DNA of 64,000 nt from Phascolarctos cinereus (GCF_002099425.1 NW_018343990.1:2294001-2358000); one strand, 5' to 3'; positions 11,496 to 22,931 are shown, numbered from the stretch's first letter. The notes: generated by a model from the letters alone, not told the origin. Numbers and translations: made by a program.

Positions 11496-11850
11496 TAAAA
11501 GCAGGAGTAAAACTAAGAAAGAAAGGAAAACACAGGGGCATTATTGAGATCTTTCTGGAACAGAAGGGAATAAACCACATGCCTGATACAGTAAGAGCAA
11601 ATATTGTAAATTTCTTCACATTAAGGAGACTACAGGTCACAATAAGTGTTTAAAAAAATAGATGGCTCCTGTTCTCCAAAGGTGGGGATCAATCCCCTAA
11701 ACACTTCTGGGCTTTTAAGGCAAATTGATAACATATATTCCTAATGATGGTCATGAGCTCTTAAAATCCTGAAGAGTATTCTGAAACTAGGAATTAAATT
11801 CTAATTTCAAGGCTAATTCTATTTTTATTGTATTTCACTTTTTTTATAGT
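11496..11850. other. unique non-coding DNA
   Basis: No recognisable feature. Confidence 0.5.
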
Positions 11851-11982
11851 AGGGGCAGCTAGGTGGCACAGTGGATAGAGTGCCAGGCCTGGAGTCAGGA
11901 AGACTCAGCTTCATGAGCTCAAATGAGGCCACAGACACTTACTAGCCATGTGACCGTAGGCAAGTCACTTAATTAATTGTAA
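11851..11982 (+). mobile_element. marsupial tRNA-derived SINE
   Basis: An almost consensus head, AGGGGCAGCTAGGTGGCACA, then 'gtggatagagtgccaggcc', 'tggagtcaggaagactcag' and 'gcaagtcacttaatt'. The 3' end is short. Confidence 0.92.
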
Positions 11983-12566
11983 CTATTATCATTATCATCA
12001 TCAAGTCTGGAAAACATAACCTCTCAATACATCAGAATCAACGTTCTGAAATAATGGATTGATTAAATGGTTTTATAAAGGGCAGGAGGTTTCTATTTAA
12101 AGAAATTGCTCTCCCCCACTAATATGCACCAATTAATTCCTTCCCAAAATGCTGCCTTTCACCACCAAATGGTGCTTGATGACAGAGTAAACAAATGTGA
12201 GGTGTGTTTATAACATAACATGACTAATTTTTAATGAACATATCAGTTTATGCATTCTCAGGACTGTCTCCTTCAAAGTTATCATGCCAAGAAACTTTCT
12301 TATTTTATTTATAATGCCTTTATGCAAAGCATTTTCGGAATTACCTTCAAAACACAAAGTGCATACTCTTGACGATCTTCAAACATGGCAAATTTTTGTC
12401 CTTTCAAGTCAGATTTAATTATTGGATACAGCCCAAAGCCATTCCAGAGTAAAGACTGATGAATAAGGTAGGCTATGGTAAAATAAATAAATGAATAAAT
12501 AAATATAGCTATCAAGTAAAAGACTAATCTACAATCCACCTGTGGTACTCCAAACTGGAATCAATG
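11983..12566. other. unique non-coding DNA
   Basis: No gene seen. Contains a short AAAT run at about 12478-12506. Confidence 0.5.
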
Positions 12567-12574
12567 CTTGCAAT

Positions 12575-12726
12575 GTTTTTTTGGGGGGGCAATCGGAGTT
12601 AAGTGACTTGCCCAGGGTCACACAGCTAGTAAGTGTCAAGTGTCTGAAGCTGGATTTGAACTTGGATCCTTATTAACTCAGGTCCTCTTGACTCCAGGGC
12701 TGGTACTTCACCAACTAGCTGCTCCA
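12575..12726 (-). mobile_element. marsupial tRNA-derived SINE with target duplication
   Basis: Reversed SINE: the tail is a T run at the left, then 'gttaagtgacttgcccagg', 'gtcacacagctagtaagtg' and, at the right, 'accaactagctgctccac'. An 8-bp direct repeat CTTGCAAT flanks it (12567-12574 and 12727-12734). Confidence 0.9.
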
Positions 12727-12889
12727 CTTGCAATTTTCTTAAAGGGAGAACTTTTGCCTCCACTATAGTATTTTAAACACAGCTTTTTAAAGCAGATGAG
12801 GTCAGAATTAACCTATTGCTCAAAGAGTCCTCTCTAAGCCTGAAGGTCCAGAAGTCAAGTCACAGTCAAGGTGCATCAGAGATGGCTCC

Positions 12890-12958
12890 TGCCTTCAAAT
12901 TCAAGCTGGACTAGATGGTCTCTAATGCCCCTCCCAACTCTAACAATCTATGAACCTA
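12890..12958 (+). mobile_element. MIR3-type SINE 3' end
   Basis: Only the 3' end remains: 'gctggactagatggtctct', 'aatgcccctcccaactcta' and 'acaatctatgaacc'. Confidence 0.75.
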
Positions 12959-12994
12959 TAAGAGATCAAACCAGCAGAAGACCCTTACTAGATT

Positions 12995-13215
12995 ATAAGA
13001 ATTCACATTTATAGGTCTGCAAAAAGCATTTTCCTCACAACAATCTTGAGAGGTAGATAACACCAGTATCACTGACCCCATTTTACAGAAGAGAAAATTA
13101 GAAAATAAAATGACTTGCCCATGGTCATACCCACCAGAAAGTGTCAGAGTCAAGATTTAAATCCAGAGCTTCTGATCCCAATGTCAGGATTCTTTCTGCC
13201 ACTCCATGGTGCTGA
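12995..13215 (-). mobile_element. MIR-type SINE
   Basis: Reversed MIR: 'agcattttcctcacaacaa', 'cccattttacagaagagaa', 'aatgacttgcccatggtca' and 'gtgtcagagtcaagattta'. Moderately diverged. Confidence 0.85.
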
Positions 13216-13264
13216 GGATTAATTATTCATATAGCTCACTTCTACACTTCCATTTCTCTAAGTC

Positions 13265-13516
13265 AACTAAATGACTCCATGGAGAGAGCACTGGGCCTAG
13301 AGTGAGGAAGATCTGAGTTCAAATCCAGCCTCAGACACTTACTAGCTGTGTGATGCTGGACAACACACTTAACCTCTGTTTGCCTTAATCCACTCAAAAA
13401 ATGGCAAAAATCCCTACAGTATCTCTGCCAAAAAAAAAAAATCCATGGACAGTTCTGGTATGCTATTATGGTCTATGGGATTGTGAAACATCAGACAAAA
13501 TTGAATAACTGAACCC
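13265..13516 (+). mobile_element. marsupial tRNA-derived SINE with RTE-like tail
   Basis: tRNA-type part 'gagagcactgggcctagag', 'gagttcaaatccagcctca', 'gacacttactagctgtgtg', then the remnant 'aaaatggcaaaaatcccta' and 'ttgtgaaacatcagacaaa'. The last two match the tail of the copy at 33918-34156, which resembles the BovB/RTE 3' end. Confidence 0.8.
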
Positions 13517-14514
13517 CCAAATAAAGCAGAAGTTTTACCCCATAATAGCCTCAAGGGGCAGGAAGACTGGAATCTGTTCATTTAGAAGTGAGCAAAGGGT
13601 AAGATGTTCCTAAAATTATACCTCATGGGTATAGACCGAAGGCAAAAAATTTATCCTGGAGAAGCAAATCAGTGAGATGATGTTTCTGTCTTGAGCTTTC
13701 TTAGAGGTCCTGGAACTTCCCTGCCCGTGGTCATGCCTTTCGATAAGTTCCCTGTTCTCCCCTTTCTGTTTCTGTCTCTCTTCCTCTCCCATGTCCCCTT
13801 TCCCAAGTTCAAGCTTCCTTTCAACATTTATTGGTTAGGTTGGAAGGTGCCACTAAGTTTTGCAATTAAATTAAATGAGCACCAGAGGGAAGACTCCCTT
13901 GACATTCTGACATGAACTTTATTTATTAATTTATTTAGGAACAACAGTGTGAGTCATGCAGACTTATTTGCAGTGTGTTGTGCAGAAAGGATAGAAAACT
14001 AAAGAAAATGGGCTACTTAACTGCCTAAATATGCATCTCCAGCTAGTGCCGAATCAATGAGCAACCTAAATGTGAAGCATTTCCTCCCAGCATGTGCTAA
14101 TTATGCCTTAAGTCACAGAATCAGCGCTTCCTCCCAAGGAGCACCACAGAAAAGTCTACTAATAGTACGGTTCAACTGGAACAAAATGTCAGTCCTACAA
14201 TTTCATTTGTCAAGATCAACATCGCAGACATGGATTACATTCATTTCAGCACTAAAAAACGAAATAATTAACTACATTTATCACAAATGACACAAGTCAT
14301 TGTGTTTTCCAGCAGCTATATTGCATTTCCTTTATGCTATCTGTGTTTGTGTGCTGAATAAACCAATCTCCTCTCAAAGATGTTTTGGGCAAAGCCTAAA
14401 CCTAGATCAGAGGGAATCAACATCGGAATGGGTTTGAGGGTATTTTTTCCATAGACAAAGGAAGCATATTTTTCACCAATTTGGAGTATAGAAATTATAG
14501 TATCTACATTCACT
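13517..14514. other. unique non-coding DNA
   Basis: No gene or repeat family recognised in about 1 kb. Two open frames of 74-77 codons lack any family signature. Confidence 0.5.
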
Positions 14515-14632
14515 GGTAAGTAAGCTCCCTTAGGGCAAGGACAACTTCATTTTTGTCTTTGTAGCTTTGGTGCCTAGCACGGCGCCTGGTGCACGGTAGG
14601 CACCTTAAAAATGCTTATTGAATGAAGAAATG
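14515..14632 (+). mobile_element. L2 LINE 3' tip
   Basis: 'aagctcccttagggcaagg', 'gtgcctagcacggcgcctg', 'gtgcacggtaggcacctta' and 'atgcttattgaatgaa'. Clear L2 terminal pattern, only about 115 bp long. Confidence 0.85.
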
Positions 14633-15005
14633 CCGACCACAAAAATGAAAAACACAAAATGTGTCAATTACTGATGTTTCCAAATATCTAGCTGTTTTAA
14701 ACACTCACTATAGATTAAATCTCAGACTAATTCAAATTTTCACTTTTTAAAGTCATTATAACATTCTGATTGTGATCCAAAATAATGCACAGCCCTTAAG
14801 AGCACAAAGATAAACATATTGAAAGTTTCAACACAAAAGGACTTTATAAATCAAAAAACCTGGCAAACCGGAAATTGTTTCCTAAGATGAGCTTCAAAAG
14901 AAATTTCCATTTTTTTTGTAGCTACACGTCCCAGTTTGGCCATTTCAATTCGACACAGAACTTTTGTAGCCAAGTGTGAACTAAAATCTACTTCCCTTAC
15001 TAACT
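14633..15005. other. unique non-coding DNA
   Basis: AT-rich, no recognisable feature. Confidence 0.5.
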
Positions 15006-15252
15006 GCTAATATTTATATAATGCTTTAAAGTTTGCAAGGCTCTTCAGAAATAGTATCTCATTTAATCCTCACAATAACCCTAGGAGGAAGGCAGGATTA
15101 CTAGTCCCCATTTTATGGATGAGGACAAGGAGTGAGAGAGCAGTTAAGTGTCTTGCCCTGGGTCACACAATCATTACGTGTCTGATGCTGAATTTGTACT
15201 CAGGTCTTCCTGACAACAGGTCCAATGCTTTACCCACTGCCCCATCTAGCTA
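15006..15252 (-). mobile_element. MIR-type SINE, nearly full length
   Basis: Reversed MIR from 'ctgctaatatttatataat' through 'tttgcaaggctcttcag', 'aatcctcacaataacccta' and 'cttgccctgggtcacacaa' to 'ttacccactgccccatct'. Confidence 0.9.
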
Positions 15253-15419
15253 ACTAATTAAGAGATCTTCAATACTTCAATCTCATTGATCTAGGCCTCC
15301 CCATTCACCGCTACAAATATCAACCCATCCATACCTTTGGAAAATGTTGGAGGGAGGAGGAAACAATCAAAATTGACTAATTAAAAGCAAATACAAAAGC
15401 ATACAACGGACAAGGTTAC

Positions 15420-16236
15420 AAACTCTTCTCTCTTCCAAATTTCCCTATTACTGTCACATCCTCCCAGTCAGCTGGGTTCAACACCAAAGTGTCACCCTGG
15501 ACTCCTCACTCTCACTTCCTCTCTCCAATCGGCTGTCAAATCTTGTCATTTCCACCTTTATTACATCTCTCATATGGGCTCCCTTCTCTGCTCTGACATT
15601 GTCACTAGCCTAACAGAGGCTGTCATCACTTCACACCTGGACTGGGGCAATTGCTTCCTAGTTGATCTCCTTGAGGCAGGTCTCTCCTCACTCCAATCCA
15701 TCCTTCATTCTGCTGTCAAAGTGATCTTCCTGAAGTGCATCTGACCATATTATCCCCACCCTGTCCAATTCAGTCAACTTCAAAGGCTCCAACTTAGCTG
15801 TGAGATCAAATTTAAAATTCTCTGTTTCTTTCACAACCTGGCCCCTTCCTACCTGTCCAACCTCCTTATACTTTATTCCCTTCCACATACACTATGATCC
15901 AGTAACAATTGCCTCAAATGAGTCATTTCATCAACCAACTCCTGGCAAGAACACTCCTTCCTCATCTCTGCCTTCCTTCACGTTTTAGCTAAAATTCCAT
16001 CTTTTACAAAAAGCCTTTCTCAGGACTCCTTTATCTTAGTGCCTTCCCTCTGAGATTATCTCCAGTTCATCTTGTATACATTTTGTTTGTACATGGTCAT
16101 TTGCACATTGTCTCGCCATTAAATCATGAGCTTCTTGAGGGCAAGGCCTATATCTTTTGCCTTTCTTTATATCCCAGCGCTTGTCACAGTGCATGGCCCA
16201 AAACAGGCACTTAATAAATTTTTGTTGACTTGTCTT
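15420..16236 (+). mobile_element. L2 LINE, about 0.8 kb of ORF2 end plus 3' tail
   Basis: Degraded C-terminal ORF2 code is visible: 'cacctggactggggcaatt' corresponds to the family's His-Leu-Asp-Tyr-Cys-Asn region, followed by 'ctccaatccatccttcatt'. The tail is intact: 'gagcttcttgagggcaagg', 'ggcacttaataaatttttg', 'ttgacttg'. The open frames of about 62-66 codons inside are remnants. Confidence 0.88.
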
Positions 16237-16885
16237 AACTTAAAGTAACAGTTTAATCCTGATTGACCCTGTCTGGTTGTGCTTCATCCATCTCTGTGTA
16301 TGGGTCATATATATCCCTCGATATTCACTAATTGGACATGAAGTAAATTCTTCTCATATTCAACTTCCTCTTCAACCTTCAGCCTAAAAGTTGAGAGATA
16401 TAAGAGTTCCACAGGCCCAGTCCAGGAGCTCGGAACAATCTCCACACTTTTAAGCCCTAGCACTTCCCTCTGCATATTGCTCTTTCCAGACTTTAGGAGT
16501 GACCTTTCCATTGCCAAAGCTTACACTGTAATTCTTACACTTCCCACAAAGTGCAAGCCCAAGGCTGCTTCCAAATGGGCATGAACCAAATGGCCCATTT
16601 TTAGAACAAGAATGACTGGATCCTCTTGAGATCTAATTAATAAACAAACCTATGGCAGTCTGAGCATTATCAGCTCCACTCACTTACCCCTTCATCAGTC
16701 AATGCCATATCTCAGTGGTCCAACCTCAAGGGCAGGATTCCATTCCTCTAATCCAATCTGACCATTTTGGGGATTAGATCCAGTAGAATTCTAATGCCTT
16801 AAACACATAACAATACCATACATAATTTCTATTCACAATAAGGGAAAACTCATTTCATCACACCATCATAGATTCAGAGACCTGT
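16237..16885. other. unique non-coding DNA
   Basis: No gene or repeat family recognised. Confidence 0.5.
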
Positions 16886-16887
16886 AA

Positions 16888-17024
16888 AGTAGTAAAAAGC
16901 AACCTACACTTGGTGCCTAAACATCTGAGTTTGAATCTTGGCTCTGACACGTACTAGCTGAGTGACTGTGGTCAGTCACTGATTGGAAGTCAGTTACCTC
17001 ATCTATAAAACGGGATTAATAATC
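16888..17024 (+). mobile_element. MIR-type SINE fragment
   Basis: 'catctgagtttgaatcttg', 'gctctgacacgtactagct', 'gagtgactgtggtcagtca' and 'acctcatctataaaacggg'. Confidence 0.8.
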
Positions 17025-17180
17025 CTTTCTGTAATTCCTGGCTCTGATAATTACTAACCACATGACCTCTCTCCATTTCAGTTTCCTCATCTGTAAAATA
17101 GGAAAACTAATAGTCTTTACTTGTGTTTATATTCCTACAGTTAGCATAGTGCCCAGCACATAATAAACAATTCACCTCAC
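17025..17180 (+). mobile_element. MIR-type SINE fragment
   Basis: A second copy directly downstream in the same direction: 'ggctctgataattactaac', 'tcagtttcctcatctgtaa' and 'gcatagtgcccagcacata'. The CORE and 3' part are present. Confidence 0.75.
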
Positions 17181-17274
17181 AGGTTTAGCATAAGAGTCAA
17201 ATAAGCAAATAGAAAGTATTTATACTCCATGTAGCAATATATAAATAGGCAAAAGGGACCTCACACCAAATAGA

Positions 17275-17420
17275 ACAACTCCCTCATTTTACATATGAGG
17301 AAACTGAGGCCCAGAGATCCTTAAGTGATTTCCCCGAGGTCTTGGAAATGAGCATCAGAGGAAGAATTTGAACCCAGGTTTCTATCTCCAGAGTCAGTGC
17401 TCTTTCTACTGTACTGTCAT
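17275..17420 (-). mobile_element. MIR/MIR3-type SINE fragment
   Basis: Reversed: 'cattttacatatgaggaaa', 'ctgaggcccagagatcctt', 'tttgaacccaggtttctat' and 'cagtgctctttctactgta'. Confidence 0.85.
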
Positions 17421-17589
17421 GGGTATTGTCCTTGTGGTTTGAAGATGATGGTGGTGATGGTGATAAACTCAAAAGGACATTTCAGAAGTTAGCACACTCA
17501 TCCTATTACCTTTAGGTAGAAGGACATCTAAATCATTCCAGAGTAAACAAAAGTCTTTCTGTTTTTAAAGACCTTCTAGTCAGAGAAAG

Positions 17590-17780
17590 TGGGAAGGGCA
17601 CTGAAGTCTTAGCATCAGAACACCTGACTTAGAATTTTGGCTCCCTTAACTTTTCGGTTCTGTTTCCTTGTTTATAAAATGGAAATAGAAATTCCATTAT
17701 CTGCCTAGGTGCAGTAGTAAGAAAGGCACTTTTTCAACTTTAAAGCATTCTAGAAATGTTCATTGTCACTATATATACAC
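17590..17780 (+). mobile_element. MIR-type SINE
   Basis: 'agggcactgaagtcttagc', 'atcagaacacctgacttag', 'tgtttccttgtttataaaa' and 'caactttaaagcattctag'. Diverged and internally shortened. Confidence 0.65.
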
Positions 17781-18009
17781 CCTCTCTCAGTAACCCAGTT
17801 CCAAGGTTTATCAAACCCAGTATCTGAAATGGAAACAAAGCAGAAATATAGTTTGATTAGAGGAAGAATCTGTGAATTCTTCAGCTAGGGAACTCCCAAA
17901 ATGGGAACTCCATCCTCCACTTAGTAAGATAAGTCCAGCGAGCTGCCTGAGGCACATTAGTTAAGTCAGAGAGGAATCTGAATCTAGAGGCTCTTGCACC
18001 CTGGATCCA

Positions 18010-18117
18010 TTTAGCAATCTAGTGAGGTCTATGGGACCCTTCTCAGAACAACATTTTTGAATGCATAAAATACATAAGATTAAAATAAAATTGATTATAT
18101 TAAAATATAGTGCTTTC
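18010..18117 (+). mobile_element. hAT-type DNA transposon half
   Basis: 'aatctagtgaggtctatgg', 'gacccttctcagaacaaca' and 'tgaatgcataaaatacata' match the inverse of the element at 7338-7522. Cut off on the right where the microsatellite begins. Confidence 0.65.
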
Positions 18118-18120
18118 ATG

Positions 18121-18263
<143 letters not shown>

Positions 18264-18712
18264 TTATATTTATCCAAACATATAGATGATGTTGGGCTGG
18301 ACTGTAAGGTCTATAACAGCAGAATACAAGCTCTAGAGGGTCCTGCCAAGGTAAATGGCTTTAAGTATGGACTTGAGGATGGACTGCTATCTAAGAATCA
18401 ACCTAACCAGTAGCTAAGAGGAGAGTCTCAACACTAGGCTGATGGCTGCATGATGAATTTTCAGCTAAAACAACTCTCACAGGCCATCTGTTAAATCATA
18501 AATCACATCATGAATCACAAACTATGAATCTGCAACCTAACATTGTTGTCAGCAACACCCACTACTCATCTAACATTGTTGTGAGTGGCAAGCAATATGG
18601 GAAAACACTGGTGAACCCATTTGAAAATAGTCTCACTTTGTATGGAATGTTTTACTTTACATAATTAGATTTCACAGGGTTACAAATTTATGGCCAAAAG
18701 TAAGGTACCTCC
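18264..18712. other. unique non-coding DNA
   Basis: No gene seen. A loose local duplication ('ctaacattgttgt' at about 18538 and 18572, and repeated 'aatcac/atgaatc' units) lies at about 18490-18590. Confidence 0.5.
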
Positions 18713-18840
18713 AAGATCACTTTACATAAGAGGAAACTGAGACCCAGTGAGGTAAAGTGTTTACCCAAGGTCACACAGGTAAGGAGAAGCAAAGCGTGGG
18801 TGGACTGCAATAGGTATTGTAGCTCCCAAACTTGTGATCT
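18713..18840 (-). mobile_element. MIR-type SINE fragment
   Basis: Reversed: 'cactttacataagaggaaa', 'ctgagacccagtgaggtaa' and 'gtttacccaaggtcacaca'. Confidence 0.8.
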
Positions 18841-19270
18841 TTCTTCCCCCTTCCCCACACTCAGCTTTCTTCTATCTGTAAATACAATAAATTCCTAGAA
18901 ATGGTAGAACTGCTAATTAGCTGAAGGTAAAGTGTATCTGGCACTTCAATCACTTCATATGTGTTAGAAGAAAGGAAAATAAGTTCAGCAGCTAAGAGCT
19001 CCAGGTATAAGCAATACAATATGCCATCTTTCATTCCTTTGCCTCCAAATGAATTCATTTTGGCTCAGCGGTAGAAGCAGTTATTAGACTGTGATGCAAT
19101 CATATTCCTTCCACAAAGAAAAGCTGTAGAAATTAAAGTTTTTAATAGCAAAGATTATTACTATTTTCCATTGTCTGTGTTCAGCAAGTTGTTGTGTCCA
19201 AAGAAATCATCGCTTTTGCTATCACTACAAACGCCAACCAGAGAACGTGAAAAGAATACTCACCAAGTTT
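18841..19270. other. unique non-coding DNA
   Basis: No recognisable feature. Confidence 0.5.
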
Positions 19271-19272
19271 GT

Positions 19273-19500
19273 AAAGTGAGGTTCTTCTAGGATCAGGAAG
19301 ACCCAAGTTCAAATGCAACCACAGATATTGACTAGCTATTTGACCTAGGACAAGTCATTTAACCTCTATCTGCCTCCATTTCCTCAACTGTAAAATGGGG
19401 ATGATGATATTATCTACCTTGTAGGGTTGTTCTGAGGATAAAATGAGTAAAGTGCTTGGCACATAGCAGGAACGTAATAAATACTTATTTTCTTCCTCTC
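19273..19500 (+). mobile_element. MIR-type SINE, nearly full length
   Basis: 'gatcaggaagacccaagtt', 'atttgacctaggacaagtc', 'ttcctcaactgtaaaatgg', 'gtagggttgttctgaggat' and 'aagtgcttggcacatagca' with 'taataaatacttatt'. Good end-to-end match to the family order. Confidence 0.92.
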
Positions 19501-20085
19501 TCTTTCCTTAATGTACTGATAGAACAGGCACTAAAAGGTTAACAGCTCACAAGGTGATTAGCTTGATTTTCCAGAAAACCATGAGCCCTTTCTTCATAAG
19601 TCTAGCTGATTTATCAAGAACCATTTAACCTTCTAGCTGCCAACTAGACCATCTGGGGAAAAAAGTGCCTTTGCTTTAATAAACCAAACATCTTTAAGGA
19701 TACTAAAAAAGACGGAAAAATTATACCTCTCTCCAGTCTCAAAAAGTGGAAACAGGCCAGGAAAATCTATGGAAATAGAGAGAGCATGATACTAACAAGC
19801 ACATTATGGTTTAGATTTCAGTTAAATATGAAAACATAGGTGTAACTTCAATCCCTTTAGAACAAATTAGAGAGGATACAGGGGTGGCTATTTACTTTAT
19901 AACAGAATTTTAAAATTTTTATACTTAAATATTGGAGTATTACAAGTTCCTTTAGTGAATCCAAAATGCTGTTTCATTTTCACAAGTTTGCATATATTTT
20001 TTCAAAGGCACTGTTATCACATTTAACAAAATACACCTAGTATTTTAAACACTTGGTAGGTAAGAGGAAGCTATCCATACCTATG
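19501..20085. other. unique non-coding DNA
   Basis: AT-rich. No gene or repeat family recognised. Confidence 0.5.
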
Positions 20086-20640
20086 AGATCCCAAATCACA
20101 CCCACCCACTGACAGTTGGACAGTTTCATGACATTTCAAAGCTGTATAGCTTCTTGAGTACTTTCACAGAGCTATTATCTCATTGATGTTAAGTGTTGTA
20201 TCTAGTGGTCCATACTGCAGCACATCTATAACTTCTCATCCTATAACCATCTGCCCATAAATCCTCCACAGGGACTGCAAACAGCATGCTGAGATCTTCC
20301 TCTAAGTCTCTTGATGTTAACTTCATACCATGGGGCACCCAGGTGATATAGCCATCTGTTATCCTACAATGCCTCCCTTTTTAGGTCATACATCTCTCTG
20401 ATCTCTCTTCTGGTGCACAAATTCTTCATTCATAACAGACCTTAGCCCATCCACTATGCAACCTCTCCATTGCTCTTTGGGTGACCTATAACTACCTCAT
20501 CAGAGATTATGCCACCATTCCATGATTCACAGCCATACAGCACTAGAATCAACAACAATGTTGGTGTTAAAAAGAGGAGATTTTGCTGCAGAGGCACAGC
20601 TGACATCATCAAGAGGCTCTGCACAATTTACCAAAATGCA
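20086..20640 (-). mobile_element. RTE-type LINE fragment (C-terminal ORF region)
   Basis: The minus strand has a broken coding trace: first Val-Leu-Tyr-Gly-Cys-Glu-Ser-Trp (a block of RTE-type reverse transcriptase C-termini), then Val-Thr-Gln-Arg-Ala-Met-Glu-Arg, then Arg-Ile-Thr-Asp-Gly-Tyr-Ile-Thr-Trp-Val-Pro. The frames are interrupted. The 116-codon plus-strand frame overlapping it is a shadow. The fragment at 31375-31590 shares the first two blocks. Confidence 0.65.
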
Positions 20641-21178
20641 GTCCAGCCAGCTATCCTCCTTTTCAGTGTAGTTTACCAACATATACAGTGTCTAAGACAT
20701 AGAGAAATACAGATATACATATACTTATATACAAATGGGCTAGCTCATAGACTGCCATACAATTGCTTATCATATCCTGGACAACTTATGATACCATCAT
20801 ATTCAAAATGCGAAGACTTCACAAACAAAAGAATATCACAAAGAGAAAATTCTACCTAGGCAAATCAAATTTTAAGAAGAATCAAAATTTAAGAATGTAT
20901 CATTTCTTTACTGCCTGAACAAATATGTAGGCTCCCATAAAATCCATTGTTATATATCCATAGAGATAATTCTCTGTGAAAATCTATGTTCTATCTAGAA
21001 TCTGAAGAGTGTGAGTGAGGAAAGGATAGTTAGCATATTCTTGTATTCCCAATGTTATTTGTTCACTTTAATAATACTTTCTGTCTGGCTGTTAAAAATT
21101 AAACACATATATGTTAATTTTCTATATTTGGTTCTATGATGTCAACTAAAAGACTTCTGGTATAAAGGAAGGGAGAGA
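20641..21178. other. unique non-coding DNA
   Basis: No recognisable feature. Confidence 0.5.
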
Positions 21179-21179
21179 A

Positions 21180-21232
21180 TGAATATTTATTAATCACCTA
21201 CTATGAGATAGGCAGTAAGCTAAATGCTTAGT
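21180..21232 (-). mobile_element. L2 LINE 3' tip
   Basis: 'gaatatttattaatcacct', 'actatgagataggcag' and 'taagctaaatgctta' show the reversed L2 terminal pattern. Confidence 0.7.
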
Positions 21233-21235
21233 AAA

Positions 21236-21440
21236 TGTAAATGCTAAGCACTTTACGAACATTGTAGAACAATCCTATGAGATAGGTGTGATTACCATTA
21301 TCTCCATTTTACAATTGAGGAAACTGTGGCACACAGATTTAAGTGACTTGCTCAGGGTCTCTCAGCTAGTGAGTGTCTGAGGCCAAATTTAAACTAAATT
21401 CTTCCTTACTACAGACCCTGAATTCTATCCACCGAGTTCT
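21236..21440 (-). mobile_element. MIR-type SINE
   Basis: 'taagcactttacgaacatt', 'aacaatcctatgagatagg', 'gaggaaactgtggcacaca', 'gtgacttgctcagggtctc' and 'tctatccaccgagttc'. Follows the L2 tip directly. Confidence 0.87.
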
Positions 21441-21493
21441 TTTTTCAACCAGCCACATTGCTCTGTGGTACCATATCTCCCTATCTATAACAA

Positions 21494-21690
21494 TAAAGGG
21501 ATGGGGGGTTTTGACCTGGGGACCAAAGGCTTTTTAAAAATATATTTTTAATAACTCTACTTCAGTGTAATTGGTTTCCTTTGTCATAATATGAATTTTA
21601 TTTTACATATTTTTTTAAAAATTATACATTTTAAAAATATTCTAAGAGATCCATAAGCTTTACCAGATGTCCAAAGGCATTCTTGCCAAA
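21494..21690 (-). mobile_element. hAT-type DNA transposon (MITE)
   Basis: Begins with a worn CAGGGGTTCT-like end ('gggttttgacctggggac'). The middle is 'gtgtaattggtttcctttg' and the far end is 'gatccataagctttaccag'. Same family as 7338-7522. Its right end runs into the GGAAA array. Confidence 0.65.
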
Positions 21691-21863
21691 GAAAAGAAAG
21701 GAAAGGAAAGGAAAGGAAAGGAAAGGAAAGGAAAGGAAAGGAAAGGAAAGGAAAGGAAAGGAAAGGAAAGGAAAGGAAAGGAAAGGAAAGGAAAGGAAAG
21801 GAAAGAAAAAAGAAAAGAAAAGAAAGGAAAAGAAAAGAAAAGAAAGGAAAAGAAAAGAAAAGA
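21691..21863. repeat. GGAAA pentanucleotide array
   Basis: About 22 clean GGAAA units (21696-21806) followed by less regular GAAAA/GGAAA units. It explains the Lys-Gly-Lys-Glu-Arg frames on the plus strand and the Phe-Leu-Ser-Phe-Pro frame on the minus strand. Confidence 0.97.
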
Positions 21864-21975
21864 GGGCAGGAACCTCTGGGCACAGAAGTCTCTTCTAACT
21901 CTAAAATTCTATAGTTCCACCAAAATTCAAAATCACCTACCCAAAGAAGTGTGAATTATTAGAAACATTAACCTT

Positions 21976-22140
21976 GGCGAAAAGAATAATGATAATAATA
22001 GTTAGCATCTATATGGTGCTTTAAGGTTTGCAAAGTGCTTTACAAACATTAACACATTTAAGACAGCCCTCATTTTACAGACAGGTAGATTGAGGAAGGC
22101 AGAGTTTAAGTAAGTTTCCCTGGAATCTCTCAATTAGAAA
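21976..22140 (-). mobile_element. MIR-type SINE
   Basis: 'aatagttagcatctatatg', 'gtgctttaaggtttgcaaa' and 'gtgctttacaaacattaac' are clear. The inner CORE ('ctcattttacagacaggta') is worn. Confidence 0.85.
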
Positions 22141-22282
22141 CATTATTCAGGCAAAAATTCGCAAACCTACTGCAGAAACCTTCCATTTCATAGGACATTT
22201 ATCAGCTTGACATCAAATAAAATCCCTCTCCTGGGGCTCTTAAAGGTGATGCCACCAGAACAAAACTGCTGACTGGACTTTG

Positions 22283-22325
22283 TAGAACCCAAAGGGCTAT
22301 AAAATTGTGCATACCCCTTGAGGAA
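22283..22325 (+). mobile_element. L1 3' UTR scrap
   Basis: 'cccaaagggctataaaat' and 'tgtgcatacccctt' match the L1 3' UTR motif seen at 26966-26990. Only about 40 bp remain. Confidence 0.6.
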
Positions 22326-22930
22326 GACCAAGAATTAGGCCAATACTTTGAAGTTCTAGAGTATTAGAATAATAGTTCTTGATAATTTACCATTAGCTTT
22401 CTAGACAGACAATGCAATAGAAGTAACCTAATCAAATTTCGTTATATTTATCTTAATTCCAAGGAGGGTAAATTAACTACCCAGCGTCACCTACACCTCT
22501 GAGGTACACATATTTGCTAGTGTCCATAACAACCTCTGATATAGTAGTACCACCACATGTTAGTCTATTCAGAAAATGATATTAGCTAAGCATCAGGGGA
22601 ACAGACATAAAATAAACCACAAACCTTACCCTCAGGGAACTTAAATGTAAGAAGAGAAGGCACAAATAATTATAAACAGTAGAATGTGGCAAGTATGGAA
22701 ACACAAAATTCTATGAGAAATTAGGGAAGTCGATATCACTTCCAGCTGGGGTAGATGGGGGAAGAATTCATCCAACTTGAGCCTTTGAGGGAGAGAAGCC
22801 ATCCAATGAAGTTCCTGCACTTCTTGGATGCTGTCTTCAACCATCTTGTTCTCCTTCCCTCCAGTCTCAGAAGATGATCAAGGCTAAGACTTTCACCTGT
22901 CCCTTGACGCTATTACTGTTCCTCTTGAGC
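22326..22930. other. unique non-coding DNA
   Basis: No gene or repeat family recognised. An L2-like reversed scrap near 22590-22640 ('cataaaataaaccacaaac', 'cctcagggaacttaaatg') is possible. Confidence 0.45.
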
Positions 22931-22931
22931 C

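Noticed and set aside
20509-20859. 116-codon plus-strand frame
   Set aside because: Shadow of the decayed RTE-type coding trace on the minus strand plus adjoining unique DNA.
21584-21954. Open frames of 71-99 codons on both strands
   Set aside because: Produced by the GGAAA array.
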